64,000 bases of DNA, taken from Rhabdophis nuchalis. Taxonomy: Eukaryota; Chordata; Lepidosauria; Squamata; Natricidae. Under the pieces are notes generated by a model, which had not been told where the DNA came from, made no database searches, and saw nothing but the letters and a program-made list of their open reading frames with translations. A program made the position numbers and the translations under genes. The DNA lies in the NCBI GenBank assembly GCA_039707465.1, contig CM077658.1, positions 10,198,574 through 10,262,573 of the forward strand. Direction: 5' to 3'. The first letter of the stretch is position 1. Each line of letters begins with the position of its first letter. Positions 32,801 through 43,682 of the stretch are shown here, piece after piece.

Positions 32801-33664
32801 AAGTCCAGTTGGCATCAAATTTGGCGTGGATACAACTGCTACCTTGTTTTCACCTCAGGAAGCGAAATCCCTGGGAACAGCATTCTTTAGAAAACAATGC
32901 ACTAAGCCTTCTGTGGAAAGGAACAAAGTCATTCAAAGTTGGATGGCACCTTTTGGAAATGCGTTGAAGCCCAAAGCAATCCCTACTCCAGCATGACGCA
33001 TATAAAACTGAGACTTCTCTGCCCATCAATTCAACTGAAATCGCCGGGTCAAACCGAGAGACGTTCCAATTGCTTTTCGGTGCAATCTTGCACACGGCTA
33101 CTTTGAATTAACCCTCAACGGGTTCAACTCCCTGACTTCCTTTCAAACAGGCAAGTTATAAGATTGCCGTTCTAATATTCTTCTTCTTCTTTTTTCTTCT
33201 CTCCCTCTGTCTTCAACCAGATAACTACGAAGGTGCTGATGAAGGACCTTTTTTAAAATGTGATATTTCCATGGCCTTCATAAGAACTTTTAATAGCGCG
33301 CGGGAAGGTTCGAGGTGCCACTCTTAATTTGCATATTTTGACTTGTGAGAAAGGGAAGAAACCGATCCTTCAAGGTCAGCTTTCTACTGAGAAATAGTTC
33401 TATTAAAAGCCCACCCCTGCTCACTTTTTTTCACTTCTAAAGGGAGCATGCATACCAATAAATGCAACTTTTGCTGATCAGTGATCAAAATAAAGGACAG
33501 TCCTGTTCAACGGGGCTAAACTTAGAACAAGAAGCTTAGAATAAATATGTCTGGTGGAAAACAAAAAACATATTTAAACTTCTATGGGATGCCCCAATTT
33601 ATAAAACAGCATAGTGGCCAGGATGAGCCAGTTGAAAATTAGGTGCATTTCAGGAGAATTTCAG
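32801..33664. other. unique stretch with CNE-like part
   Basis: Non-repetitive. A stretch at 33220-33400 holds a perfect octamer ATTTGCAT (33327-33334) in balanced sequence and is a weak conserved-element candidate. No exon was recognised. Confidence 0.35.
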
Positions 33665-33923
33665 GTGGCTCAGTGGCTAAGACGCTGAGCTTGTCGACCA
33701 GAAAGGTCGGCAGTTCAGCGGTTCGAATCCTGAGCACCGCGTAATGGAGTTAGCTCCCATTACTTGTCCCAGCTTCTGCCAACCTAGCAGTTCGAAAGCA
33801 GGTAAATATGCAAGTAGAAAAATAGGAACCACCTTTGGTGGGAAGGTAACAACGCTCCGTGCGCCTTCAGCGTTTAGTCATGCTGACTACATGACCACAG
33901 AGACGTCTTTGGACAGTGCTGGC
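33665..33923 (+). mobile_element. tRNA-derived SINE (family A), 3'-truncated
   Basis: The tRNA-like head is excellent: 'GGTGGCTCAGTGGCTAAGAC' (A box) and 'GCGGTTCGAATCC' (B box). The body runs to 'gtctttggacagtgctggc'. There it joins LTR sequence instead of the expected 'tcttcggctttgaaac' continuation. Confidence 0.9.
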
Positions 33924-34395
33924 AGTCACAGACCTTATCTGGCTTGGCAAGCTGCCAGGCCGATATCTGCAAAACGTGGCAAAACTTGGCAAGGAGTCTC
34001 GGAAAGTCACGAACCAATGAAGCATACTAATGGTCTCCTGCAAACTCCACTCCCCTGTCGTTCCTCTTTTATTTCCTCTGGGAGGGGCCATTCATCATCC
34101 ACCTGTGGCCTCACTCCCAATCGACCCCTGTTCTTTAGTTGTTCCCTTCGTCTGGAACCTCTGCACATGCACACACCGGGAACACGCTCCAGCTGTTCGT
34201 CTGCCTCATTGATGTCTGACTCTGAAGGCAGCTGATAACTGTCGGACGGCGCTGGCCCCATCTCTGCCTCCGACACAGAGCCCTCATCAGAGCCTTTCCC
34301 AGGCTCCAGGACTGGCCCAGGTTCCTCCCCAACCTCCTCACTGTCTGAATCTGCTGCCAGCTGTGCTGGCGGGCTACCACAGCTGTTGCCAGACA
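33924..34395 (-). mobile_element. LTR fragment, family of 11313-11913
   Basis: The minus strand begins TGTCTGGCAACAGCTGTGG and shares the same course as the 11.3-kb LTR, including 'gaggggccattc' and 'ggcagctgataactgtc' (plus strand). The 3' part, about 130 bases with the polyadenylation-like signal, is replaced by the SINE. Confidence 0.8.
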
Positions 34396-34426
34396 TACTG
34401 GATAAGGGTCTGGAGATAAGGGACAT
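34007..34426 (-). other. open frame within LTR copy
   Basis: Uninterrupted frame of 139 codons. From about residue 20 it parallels the frame in the 11.3-kb LTR: acidic 'DSDSEEVGEEPGP', then 'DSYQLPSESDI', then basic 'RRREQLKNRG'. The downstream methionine near residue 11 lies at the LTR edge. Preservation of the frame in two diverged copies is unusual but may be chance. No function can be assigned. Confidence 0.35.
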
Positions 34427-35360
34427 TTATAATACCAATGCTGGTTTTGGACAAAAGCTAATTAGGAACTGAAAGTTTTCTAAAACAGAGGAATTTGGTG
34501 AGTAAGGTAGTGAAAGGGATGCTGAGAACCAAATAAAGTATTAGAATGCATACAGAGGGAATTATATTTTTCTTATTTCAGGAAAAGACACAAATGTTTT
34601 AAAGAACTGCATTTGAACTGCATCAGTTCTGAAGTAATGGATTTTTTTAAAAACCCAAATACAATCTATTAGCAGTTATCACTCCTAGTCAAATATCATT
34701 ACTATACTATAGTGAGTAAAGATAGAGGTATTTCAAATGTGTTCTTTTCTATTATGTTCATTTTTCTCTTCTGTGATGTTCTGGAGGTGATTTTGCTGCC
34801 ACCAGAGAAGCAAAAGCTGCCATCTGAGTATCTCCTATAGTTGCTGGTTGGGTTGGGTTGGGTTGGGTTGGAAGAGAGAGAGAGAGAGGAGGGAAAAAAA
34901 ACATCAATTCTCCTTGCTTTAGTCTAACTGCAGACATTTATCTTCTGAGCACTATTGGTAATGAAATAAGATTAACGGTGGTACAGCTGAATGCTTTAAA
35001 TTAGCAAAAGTGAACGTCAGGTTCAGAGGTCGGCCATTTTGTTTGGACTGGGCTCTGTCGCCATCCACTCTCATTTTATAGGAGGGACTCTGTTTTAAAG
35101 CATATTGGTTGTGCCAAATTTGATTTTTAAAAGGATGTTTAATTAACACTCTCCTCCTCTCCTCACCAAATGATTCCTTTCCTGAATTTCCATTGTATAA
35201 GCTGCGGTGGTAAAAGAAAAGCCAATGGCTGGAAAGAATCACAACATTAAAAACTGAAAGAGGTGCAGTAGAAACTGGAAATAAAAGGTAGGGTGAGGAA
35301 TGCCTTTTGTGTTGTGTTTTGAATCCTTTCAAACGATATAAATAGTTTGTCTTTGAGTTA
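34396..35360. other. unique stretch
   Basis: Noncoding, with a short (GGGTT)n run near 34850-34871. The interval 35000-35170 looks non-repetitive. No gene was recognised. Confidence 0.4.
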
Positions 35361-35722
35361 GGTAAAGGTAAAGATAAAGGTTCCCCTTGTACATATAAGC
35401 TAGTTGCTCCCGACTCTAAGGGGCGGTGCTCATCCCCTTGTCAAAGCCGAAGAGCCAGTGCTGTCCGAAGACGTCTCCGTGGTCATGTGGCTGTCATGGC
35501 TAAATGCCGAAGGTGCACGGAACGCTGTTCCCTTCCCACCAAAAGTGGTTCCTATTTTTCTACTTGCATTTTTGACGTGCTTTCGAACTGCTAGGTTGGC
35601 AGAAGCTGGGGCAAGTCACGGGAGCTCACTCTGTTACGCGGCGCTCGGGATTCGAACTTCCGAACTGCCGACCTTTCTGATCGACAAGTTCAGCGTCTTA
35701 GCCACTGAGCCACTGCGTTGGG
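35361..35722 (-). mobile_element. tRNA-derived SINE (family A), near full length
   Basis: The reverse complement shows 'AGTGGCTCAGTGGCTAAGAC' and 'GTTCGAATCCC', then the standard body and the 3' end 'cccttagagtcgggagcaac'. Orientation and length match the 46.4-kb copy. Confidence 0.9.
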
Positions 35723-36598
35723 TTGAAGAAAAAAGCAGCTTGAAAATAAAATGGGTGCTCTTTCATGGTTACTATTTTGTCCCCCTTTTATGACAAGATT
35801 GTTATGGGACTTTCTTGTTCTACAATGTGAAAACAGAAATCCTAGTCTATTGATTGGGGAACCTCTAACAGGATTCACTTTGCTTTTCTTTTTTTTCCAA
35901 GGGAGAGAATGCAAAACTAACAAAAGCGAAAAGAAAACATGCTTGTGCCTGTAATGAATTCTTTTATGGAGGAAGCTACACTTCAAGTTCATTACCGTGG
36001 CATTTTTCAATGGAAATTTGCCTGGAGCCCTTTCAAGAGAGGTGGGGGGAAGGAAATACTAAACAGAGCTTTTTATAGCAGACTTAAAAGAAACTCTAAT
36101 GCGCAGGTATAAAGTGAACCATCAGTTTGAAGGAGAAATGTACATTCGCTCCTCTCTCCCCCACCTCAAGCTCTTGTTAGCATACACCATTATTATCTTT
36201 TCACGGAATGTCAGAGGCCTTTCCCAGAAATTCTCAGTTTTCATACATTTGGGAAGCGTATTTACAATTATTTCAACAGCACCATGACAGCTGGTAAAAA
36301 AATTCAGTTGACGTTCTTCAAAGCTGAAATATTTGGTAGGGTGTGTTTTGGGGGTGGGGGTGGGGGCGCTTCAGCTGCAAAAGCTAGTGGCCTAAATATA
36401 TCTCTGCTAAACTCTAGGGCTTAATGAAAAATAAATATATGCAATTGCTTTAAGTAAATATGTACCCAGAACAAAGGAAGAGGGCAGTGGGAACTCGCGA
36501 ACCTTGTTCTATGCAGAGAACCCTGAGATGTCAACTGAAGCTGAAGCCTTGGTAGGACGTTGCCTCCAACCAAGTTCATGGTTGAAGACTAATGGTTA
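35723..36598. other. unique stretch with CNE-like part
   Basis: Non-repetitive. The interval 36090-36310 ('cattattatcttttcacgg', 'cgtatttacaattatttcaa') has conserved-element texture. No exon was recognised. Confidence 0.35.
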
Positions 36599-36599
36599 G

Positions 36600-36912
36600 A
36601 GTTGTTGTCGTTGTTAGTTCCGAAGTCGTATCCGACCCATCGCGACTGCATGAACAATGTTCCTCCAGGCCTTCCTGTCCTCTACCATCCCCTGGAGTCC
36701 ATTTAATCTCACACTGACTGCTTTGGTGACTCCATCCAGCCACCTCATTCTCTGCTGCCCCCTTCTTCTTTTGCCCTCAATCTTTCCCAGCATGAGGCTC
36801 TTCTCCAGTGAGTCCTTCCTTCCCATTAGGTGGCCAAAGTACTTGAGTTTGTACGTTAGGCTAATCTTGGGGGGGCAACCCTCCAGAGACTTCAAAAATG
36901 GGTGATACACAA
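36600..36912 (-). mobile_element. Bov-B / RTE LINE 3' end
   Basis: The minus strand encodes the extreme C-terminus of the Bov-B ORF: 'LKYFGHLMGRKDSLEKSLML', 'GKIEGKRRRGQQRMRWLDG', then 'DRKAWRNIVHAVAMGRIRL'. This is a signature of vertebrate Bov-B. It is 5'-truncated, with catalytic domains absent. Confidence 0.9.
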
Positions 36913-37197
36913 ATCAGGTCTACAAGTAAGCATGTGAATGCAGAAATAAATGCTCAGTGTGAAAACCATCTGAAGTTACTTGCTAGATGCCTGAAAATCC
37001 TTCCACCCCTATTTTGGTGACCCTCCAACATCTTGCGTTGTCCACAATTTACTTCTTCAGCCTCTCCTGCTTCCTGCCAGCTGACATCCTTACCCCCTGA
37101 AGACTAATTTATTACCGTTTCACCTCTACAAAAGTGAACCTGCTTACTAGACAAAGACGTCCTCTTTCAGATACACACAGGGTTTAGTTTCATTTTA
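36913..37197. other. unique stretch
   Basis: Noncoding, nothing recognised. Confidence 0.4.
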
Positions 37198-37643
37198 ACA
37201 CAAGAGAGATAGAGAGGGAGGGGGAGAGGGGGAGAGGGGGGAGAGGGAGAAAGGAAAGAGAGAGGAAGAGAGGGAGAAGAAGAAAAAGAGAAAGAAAGAG
37301 AAAGAGAGAGAGAGAGGAAGAGAGAGAGGAAAAGAGGAAGAGGAGGAGGAGAAGGAAGAGGAAGAGAGGAAGAGAGAGAGAAAGAGAGAGGAAGAGAGAG
37401 ACGGAGAAAGAGAGGAAGAGAGAAAGAAAGAAAGTGAGAGAGAGAGAGAGGAAGAGAGATGGTAGAGAGGAAGAGAGAGAGGAAAAGAGGAAGAGGGAGG
37501 AGGAAGAGGGAGAGAGGAAGAGAGAGAGAAAGAGAGAGGGAGAGAGAGAGGAAGAGAGAGACAGAGAAATAGAGGAAGAGATAAAGAAAGAAAGTGAGAG
37601 AGAGAGGAAGAGAGAGGGAGGGGGGAAGAGAGAGAGAATATGA
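37198..37643. repeat. polypurine GAGA/GGAA block
   Basis: About 445 bases of nearly pure purine, built from GAGA, GAAGA and AAAGA. The long frames are compositional. Confidence 0.95.
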
Positions 37644-38221
37644 AGCAGTTATAAAACCTTGGACACAGATTGCTGCCCATGCTTAACCGCAGCTTAATAA
37701 CAAGCCAAGCAAAGTGGAAAGCTTATATGCTGGTATTGCACTGTGAAGTTTTATATTTGCCTTTCAGGGACACTTTAAAAAAAAAGTACACAATAATGGC
37801 TGGAGGGAAGTAAGATACCAATAAGTCATAATCAATTTCACTCTTTATCGCATTGTCTAACAACAATGTAGAATATCTATTTTACCAGACCAAGCATGGT
37901 ATCATTCAATTTTTTATTTTTAAAAAAAAATTGAGCAAGGTTTCTATATCTAACGTCTCCACGGAAAACCTATCAGGTCAGAAATAATCAACCTTCTAAC
38001 CTTCATGCTCTGGGGAGAGTCACCAGCGAGCTATAGATAGCAAAGAAGGTAAAAACTCTTAGCAGTCGGGTTCCAATAACAGAGTGTCAGGCGAACAAGC
38101 AGCCTTTTCTTCTCGAGATGGATAAAATGTATTTGAAACCAAGCCATATTACTATTGCTATTACAAATTCCAACTTGCCCCAGCGACTGCAGGAATAGGA
38201 TCACAGCAAAAATGATGTGTT
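37644..38221. other. unique stretch
   Basis: Noncoding, nothing recognised. Confidence 0.4.
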
Positions 38222-38275
38222 AAGAATAGAATAGAATAGAATAGAATAGAATAGAATAGAATGGAATGGAATGGA
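38222..38275. repeat. (AGAAT)n pentamer
   Basis: About ten pentamer units adjoining a CR1 copy. Confidence 0.95.
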
Positions 38276-38570
38276 TCGCCACAATGTAGAAAAGACGTGG
38301 AGACCCTAGAAAGAGTGCAGAGAAGAGCAACAAAGATGATTAGGGGACTGGAGACTAAAACATAGGAAGAACGGTTGCAGGAACTGGGTATGTCTAGTTT
38401 AATGAAAAGAAGAACCAAGGGAGACATGATAGCAGTCTTCCAATATCTCAGGGGCTGCCACAAAAAAGAGGGAGTCAAGCTATTCTCCAAAGCACCTGAG
38501 GGTAGAACAAGAAGCAATGGGTGGAAATTAATCAAGGAGAGAAGCAACTTAGAACTGAGGAGAAATTTCG
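38276..38570 (+). mobile_element. CR1 LINE fragment, plus strand
   Basis: Encodes 'LGMSSLMKRRTKGDMIAV', 'FQYLRGCHKKEGVKLFSKAP' and 'EGRTRSNGWKLIKERSNLEL', close to the 32.4-kb copy. It stops short of the 'QWNNLPPEV' end, where a (GTATT)n tract begins. Confidence 0.85.
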
Positions 38571-38658
38571 TATTGTATTGTATTGTATTGTATTGTGTTG
38601 GAATGGAATGGAATAACAGAGTTGGAAGGGACCTTGGAGGTCTTCTAGTCCAACCCCC
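38571..38658 (-). mobile_element. (GTATT)n plus CR1 3' tail, opposite orientation
   Basis: A GTATT/GGAAT pentamer tract and then 'gagttggaagggaccttgg' and 'ggtcttctagtccaaccccc' read as a minus-strand CR1 3' UTR. It lies head-on to the plus-strand ORF piece before it. Confidence 0.75.
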
Positions 38659-38774
38659 TAAAGGTGACAAGCAACAGAGAGAAAGCAAAACTACTTAACT
38701 CGGGTTTTTTGCATCTGTCTTTAGACAAAGGGGGAAAAAAGCAGTCCAACCTATCAAAAACAGGTAAGTTGGTA

Positions 38775-38915
38775 AGTTTCAACTCCTACCCTCAAAATGA
38801 CGCTATAGGGCACTGCACACCCGAATAACTAGACACAAGGACAGTTTTTCCCTGAATGCCATCACTCTGCTTAACAACTAATTCCCACAATACTGTCAAA
38901 TAATTTACTAAGACT

Positions 38916-38990
<75 letters not shown>

Positions 38991-39245
38991 TCTTCCTTTC
39001 TTGTATCTGTCTCTTCCTATTTACGACTATAACTATGTTGCTTGTATCTTTCAATTTATATTGTTTTTATTTGTTTCCTGGTACAATTTGATAGCTTATT
39101 AGTAACCTTGACTATCACTAAGTGATGTATCTCTTTATTCTTGATGAATGTATTTTATTCTCCTTATGTACACGGAAGGCATATGCACCAAAGACAAATT
39201 CCTTGTGTGTCCAACCACACTTGGCCATTAAAGAGTTCCATTCTA
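38775..39245 (+). mobile_element. LINE 3' end, CR1/L2 group (subfamily uncertain)
   Basis: 'gaatgccatcactctgctta' matches the 'AITLLN' type end of a non-LTR ORF. The 3' UTR includes 'gcaccaaagacaaattcctt' and 'gtccaaccacacttggcc', a tail I recognise from many snake sequences. It is interrupted by (ATT)n at 38921-38989. Confidence 0.65.
38921..38989. repeat. (ATT)n microsatellite
   Basis: About 23 trinucleotide units inside the LINE 3' UTR. Confidence 0.95.
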
Positions 39246-39920
39246 ATGTTACGTTTTTGGATGAGGGAAGAGGATAGGAAAAAATAATGCCCTTGGTGAC
39301 AAAGATGAGACTTTTCTATATTAGAAACTATTAAGCGACTTCCAAAGTATATATTCCCAAGGGTCACTGAATGGAAGATACAGAGAAGGAAAGCTGTGGA
39401 ATCCGTACAGCAAATCTGTACAGCTGAGAACCTTTTCCCTAAATGTGTTGTATTCCTTCTAATTCCCCAGAGTCCTGGATTAAAGTCTTCTGGACTGATG
39501 ATGTTCATGTTTCCATACTTTTATCGCAAAGGAGGAGAAGGAATTTCCATTGCTGGAAAACTGCCCAGTTCAGTTCAAGAGATGAACCCGAAAACACAGC
39601 ATAGCTTGCATGGTGTCAATCTTCTTCCATGATAAAAAGAGAGGGAGGAAGGGAAGGAAAAAGAAGGAGAGGGAGAGGGAAGGAGGGAGAGTATGCAACA
39701 GAGGGCTCAAAGGAAGTCCACTCAGCTCATTCGTTCTTCTAGTAGCAAAACAAAATTAGGTTGGAATGAATCTTCCTCAATCTTGTATTTGCTTAGTAGA
39801 AAGAAAAAGGAAATTATCCACATGACCTTACAACAAACGTTAACTTCTCATTGGCATGGGGATCTTTGCTTTAGACACCCTTATCTTCTGAAAATCTAAT
39901 AGTAATAGTAGTAGTCATCA
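39246..39920. other. unique stretch
   Basis: Noncoding, with a small purine patch near 39635-39690. Nothing recognised. Confidence 0.4.
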
Positions 39921-39921
39921 T

Positions 39922-40127
39922 GTGGTGTTTCCCCAAAAATAAGACAGGGTCTTATTTTCTTTCGGCCTTACTTTTTGGGAGGTCTTATTATTTTTGAGGG
40001 GCAGGAGGCGGCGAGTGTGGTCACCTCATGGCTGCAATATTTTTGGGGTGGGCTCATTTTAGTGCATGCGCTCAAAAGCCCAATTGGACTTATTATCCAG
40101 GGAGGTCTTATTTTCATGGAAACAGGG
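39922..40127. mobile_element. MITE with AAAATAAGAC termini
   Basis: The inverted ends are 'gtttccccaaaaataagaca' and 'ggtcttattttcatggaaac', with 'gctgcaatatttttgggg' inside. The better copy at 60.4 kb has TA on both sides. Probably Tc1/mariner-like, non-autonomous. Confidence 0.7.
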
Positions 40128-40278
40128 TAGTAGAAGTAATAGTAGTAGTAATGGAATATTCATTGCAGTGCAAATATGGAAAGATATCACGAAAAAAAGT
40201 CAGCAAGAGAATGAGGTCTCATAAACAATGGGATTTTCAGGACTGAAGAATGAGACTCAATTGTCACCGTTGGTCTGA

Positions 40279-40326
40279 TTTATTTTTTTGGATTTATATA
40301 ACCGCACCCTCTCCCCAAAGGGACCC
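40279..40326 (-). mobile_element. L2-type 3' tail remnant
   Basis: 'ggatttatataaccgcaccc' and 'tctccccaaagggaccc' match the reverse complement of the L2 3' end. Only the tail is left. Confidence 0.6.
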
Positions 40327-40498
40327 ATGATTCTCACATGCTATGGCATCCTTTCATTCCCTCTGTTCTATGCTACTGAATATCGCACATTGACCCAGCA
40401 CAGAAGCCACAAGCCATGGTTTACAAACCATGAAAGTTTACCCAACAAGCTAAGCTTTAAATAGGCAAATGGCAAAGCATCAAGGAGCACTTTATGAG

Positions 40499-40830
40499 GG
40501 ACGCAGAGGCTGAGCTTGTCGATCAGAAGGTTGGCAGTTCAGCAGTTCGAAATCCCTAGCACCGCGTAACGGAGTGAGCTCCCGTGACTTGTCCCAGCTT
40601 CTGCCAACCTAGCAGTTCGCAAGCATGTAAAAATGCAAGTAGAAAAATAGGAACCACCTTTGGTGGGAAGGTAACAGCGCTCCATGTGCCTTTGGTGTAG
40701 AATCATGCCAGCCACAAGACCATGGAGACGTCTTCGGACAGTGCTGGCTCTTCGTCTTTGAAATGGAGATGAGCACCGCCCCCTAGAGCCAGAAACAACT
40801 AGCACACATCTGCAAGGGAACCCTTACTTT
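40499..40830 (+). mobile_element. tRNA-derived SINE (family A)
   Basis: It has the B-box region 'cagcagttcgaaatcccta' and the full body to 'ccgccccctagagccagaaa' and 'aagggaaccctta'. The A-box part is degraded. Confidence 0.85.
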
Positions 40831-40864
40831 GATCTCCTGGCTTGACCTGCCTTATCCATAAATA

Positions 40865-40920
40865 TATATTTATATGCCACCCAGAGTTGCTTTTCAGAGT
40901 GAGATGGGCATCATATAAAT
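40865..40920 (+). mobile_element. L2-type 3' tail (first of three)
   Basis: 'tgccacccagagttgctttt' and 'gagatgggcatcatataaat' match an L2/CR1-type 3' hairpin tail. The next L2 fragment begins directly after it. Confidence 0.6.
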
Positions 40921-41472
40921 TACTACTGCAATACTCTCTACATGGGGCTCCCCTTGAAGAGCACCCGGAGGCTCCAACTGGTCCAGAATACAGCCGCATG
41001 GGTAATTATGAGGGCGACGCGACGTTCCCATGTAGCACCCCTCCTACGTGAGCTGCACTGGCTTCTGGTGGTTTTCCGGGTGCGATTCAAGGTGTTGGTT
41101 ACTATCTCCGGGTGCCATCGGCTGGGCAATGCCGGCTGGAGACACCCAGGGGAAGAGCCTTCTCTGTGGCGGGCCCGGCCCTCTGGAACGACCTACCCCC
41201 CGACCTTCGCACTACCTCGGACCTCCGCCTCTTCCGCCAATGTCTCAAGACGCATTTATTCCAACAAGCTGGCCTAGGATAGCCCCGTTCTGACTTTTAT
41301 ACATAAATTATAATTTGGTAGGGTTTTTTAAATATGGGTTTTAGCACGGGTAAATAATTTAATATATTTTAATGTTGTATATTGTATTTATTGTGGTTTT
41401 TAAATAATGCCTGTGCGCCGCCCTGGGTCCTAACAAGGAGAAGGGCGGGGTACAAATTCGAATCAATAAAAT
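40921..41472 (+). mobile_element. L2-type LINE 3' end (second of three)
   Basis: Encodes 'YCNTLYMGLPLKSTRRLQL', 'VQNTAAWVIM' and 'APLLRELHWLLVVFRVRFKV'. There is then an internal deletion, from 'LVTIS' to the 'GCHRLGNAG' region, followed by 'LERPTPRPSHYLG'-type shifted frames. The 3' UTR ends 'ccgccctgggtcc'...'gggcggggtacaaattcg'. Confidence 0.85.
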
Positions 41473-41968
41473 CTTTAAAGCGCTCCATGGCTTAGGACCT
41501 GGGTACCTACGAGATCTCCTTCTGCCACTGAGAGCCTCCCACCAGCCAGTACGCTCCCATAGAGAGGGTCTCCTCATGGTGCCGTCGGCTAAACAATGTC
41601 GACTGGTGACACCCAGGGGGAGAGCCTTCTCCGTGGGAGCACCTGTCCTCTGGAACGAATTGCCCCTGGAATTAAGAACTATCCCTGAATTACGCACCTT
41701 CCACCGTGTTCTCAAAACCTTTTTTTTTTTTTCCCAAACAAGCCGGGCTGGCATAAAAATGAATTTTTATTAATTTTAATTGGGGGTTTGTTTGGTTTTT
41801 TAATTTTAAGAGAGGCCAAATTGTTTAATATGCTTTTAAAACTGTTTTTTTTTTAAACTTTTATATATCTGTTTCACTTTGGCTGTATACCGCCCTGAAT
41901 CCTTCGGGAGTAGGGCGGTATAAAAAACTAAGAAGCCTAAACCTAAGCCTAAATTATTTAATAAATAA
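41473..41968 (+). mobile_element. L2-type LINE 3' end (third of three, diverged subfamily)
   Basis: It starts abruptly inside the ORF ('tctttaaagcgctccatggc') immediately after the preceding L2 tail. It encodes 'GRAFSVGAPVLWNELPLELR', and the 3' UTR ends 'ccgccctgaatccttcggga' and 'gggcggtataaaa'. Sequence differences show it is not a tandem copy of its neighbour. Confidence 0.85.
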
Positions 41969-42204
41969 ATAGACAAACACACCCTATTTATGTCCTCATG
42001 GATTTCAATCTTTTCCTCCAGAAGACGTCTGTCTGAAGCCACGTCATCGGATACTCAGGGTGTCAGTTTCCCCCAGGGTTCAGCCCGATCTCTGACTCTT
42101 GACATGCTTTGCACCCTAACCTGGCTCTGTCAATTCCCCCGGCACCAGCCTCTCTACACCAGCAAGGGTTTGCGCCTCCATTGCAAACCCTTGCCGAGTT
42201 TTCA

Positions 42205-42420
42205 AAGCTCTTCACGTACCTTTCTGCAGTAATCCTTCAAACAACCCTGTATAATAGATGAGTAATATTATCTCTGTGTTACAGACACAGTAGGGGGAGA
42301 GAAAGCTGGAGATGAGAGGAAAGAGCTTGCCTAAGGCCAGTAAGTAAGTTCACAGCAGGGACAAGATTTGAATGTGGGGTCCCAGAACTCAGCCATTTAG
42401 CAAGAATACTATTCGACTTC
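42205..42420 (+). mobile_element. MIR-like CORE-SINE relic
   Basis: 'aatccttcaaacaaccctgt', 'tattatctctgtgttacaga', 'agcttgcctaaggccagtaa', 'gggacaagatttgaatgtgg' and 'cagaactcagcc' follow the recognisable order of an ancient MIR element. It is old and diverged, and the tRNA head is absent. Confidence 0.7.
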
Positions 42421-42888
42421 TCCCGTTGCCAGGTATTTTGCAAAAATAAATAAATAAATAAATAAAAAATATATATATTTATTCTTCATCAAGCTTTATT
42501 TGAAGGCCTCTCCCTGGCTTGAAGTCCACGGAGTTGCATTCTGCTTTTTATTTTATTTTATTTTGGGAGTAATGATAAAATCATCACCAGGATAATAAAA
42601 CTGGGTCGATTACTGTATTTTCATAGCAGCCTCTAATAAGTACTAAGCAGTTCAATCACATCTCTTTACCGTGCAGAAAATGCCAGTTCTTAAAGTAGTC
42701 ATCTCGTTCCTCCCAACCATTAATCACTCAAACTGTGACAAATATTTAGCTCAGGTCCATTTCATTTGTGCCTGTATTTCCCTCCCCCCCCCCCTCCCGA
42801 CACAATGCATTTTTGCAATTAGTGCCTGTTGAAATGTCTGTCCCTTGCCTGAAGAATCAAATAAAGATAGATACATAATAAATAGATA
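42421..42888. other. unique stretch
   Basis: Noncoding, with AATA and TTTTA runs and a C run near 42785. Nothing recognised. Confidence 0.4.
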
Positions 42889-43482
42889 GACAGACACAGT
42901 CAGATGGACAGTTAGGTAGGTGGCAGTTAGGTAGGTAGGTAGGTGGTAGTTAGGTAGGTAGGTAGGTGGTAGTTAGGTAGGTAGGTAGGTGGTAGTTAGG
43001 TAGGTAGGTGGTAGGTAGGTTGGTACGTGGTAGTTAGGTAGGTAGGTGATAGGTAGATAGGTAGGTGGTAGTTAGGGAGTTAGGTGGTAGGTAGGTAGTT
43101 AGGTAGGTAGGTGGCAGTTAGGTAGGTAGGTGGTAGTTAGGTAGGTGGTAGGTAGGTAGGTAGGTGGTAGGTAGGTAGTTAGGTAGGTAGGTGGTAGTTA
43201 GGTAGGTGGTAGGTAGGTAGGTGGTAGTTAGGTAGGTAGGTGGTAGGTAGGTGGTAGGTAGGTAGGTGGTAGTTAGGTAGGTAGGTGGTAGGTAGGTAGG
43301 TAGGTGGTAGTTAGGTAGGTAGGTGGTAGTTAGGTAGGTAGGTGGTAGGTAGGTAGGTGGTAGTTAGGTAGGTAGGTGGTAGGTAGGTAGGTGGTAGGTA
43401 GGTAGGTGGTAGGTAGGTAAGTGGTAGGTAGGTAAGTGGTAGGTAGGTAGGTAGGTAGGTGGTAGGTAGGTAGGTAGGTAGG
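42889..43482. repeat. GGTA-based minisatellite
   Basis: Almost 600 bases of (GGTA)n in which units of about 15-23 bases, GGTAGGTAGGTGGTAGTTA and variants, recur over 20 times. The variants GGCAG and GTTAG mark subunits. It codes on the minus strand for Tyr-Leu-Pro-Thr repeats, an artefact. Confidence 0.95.
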
Positions 43483-43682
43483 CATATGGATGAATATTAA
43501 AAGTATAGTATCTCAGAAAAGATACTGATTCTTTCCTTTGCCTAACCTCTCTGCTCAAAGATTTAAGAGAGAGAAAGGCACAAAGGTTGGTTGCAAATGT
43601 GCATTTTCGGAACAAGGGAAGAAAATTCTTCCAGCTTTAATTTACAAGCAATAAACAAAGCTACTTCTTCATTGTGCTAATG

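Noticed and set aside
34850..34871. Interstitial telomere repeat
   Set aside because: The unit is GGGTT, not TTAGGG, and only about four copies occur.
42889..43482. Possible CRISPR array (short repeats with regular spacing)
   Set aside because: Units are continuous GGTA variants without unique spacers, in a vertebrate context.
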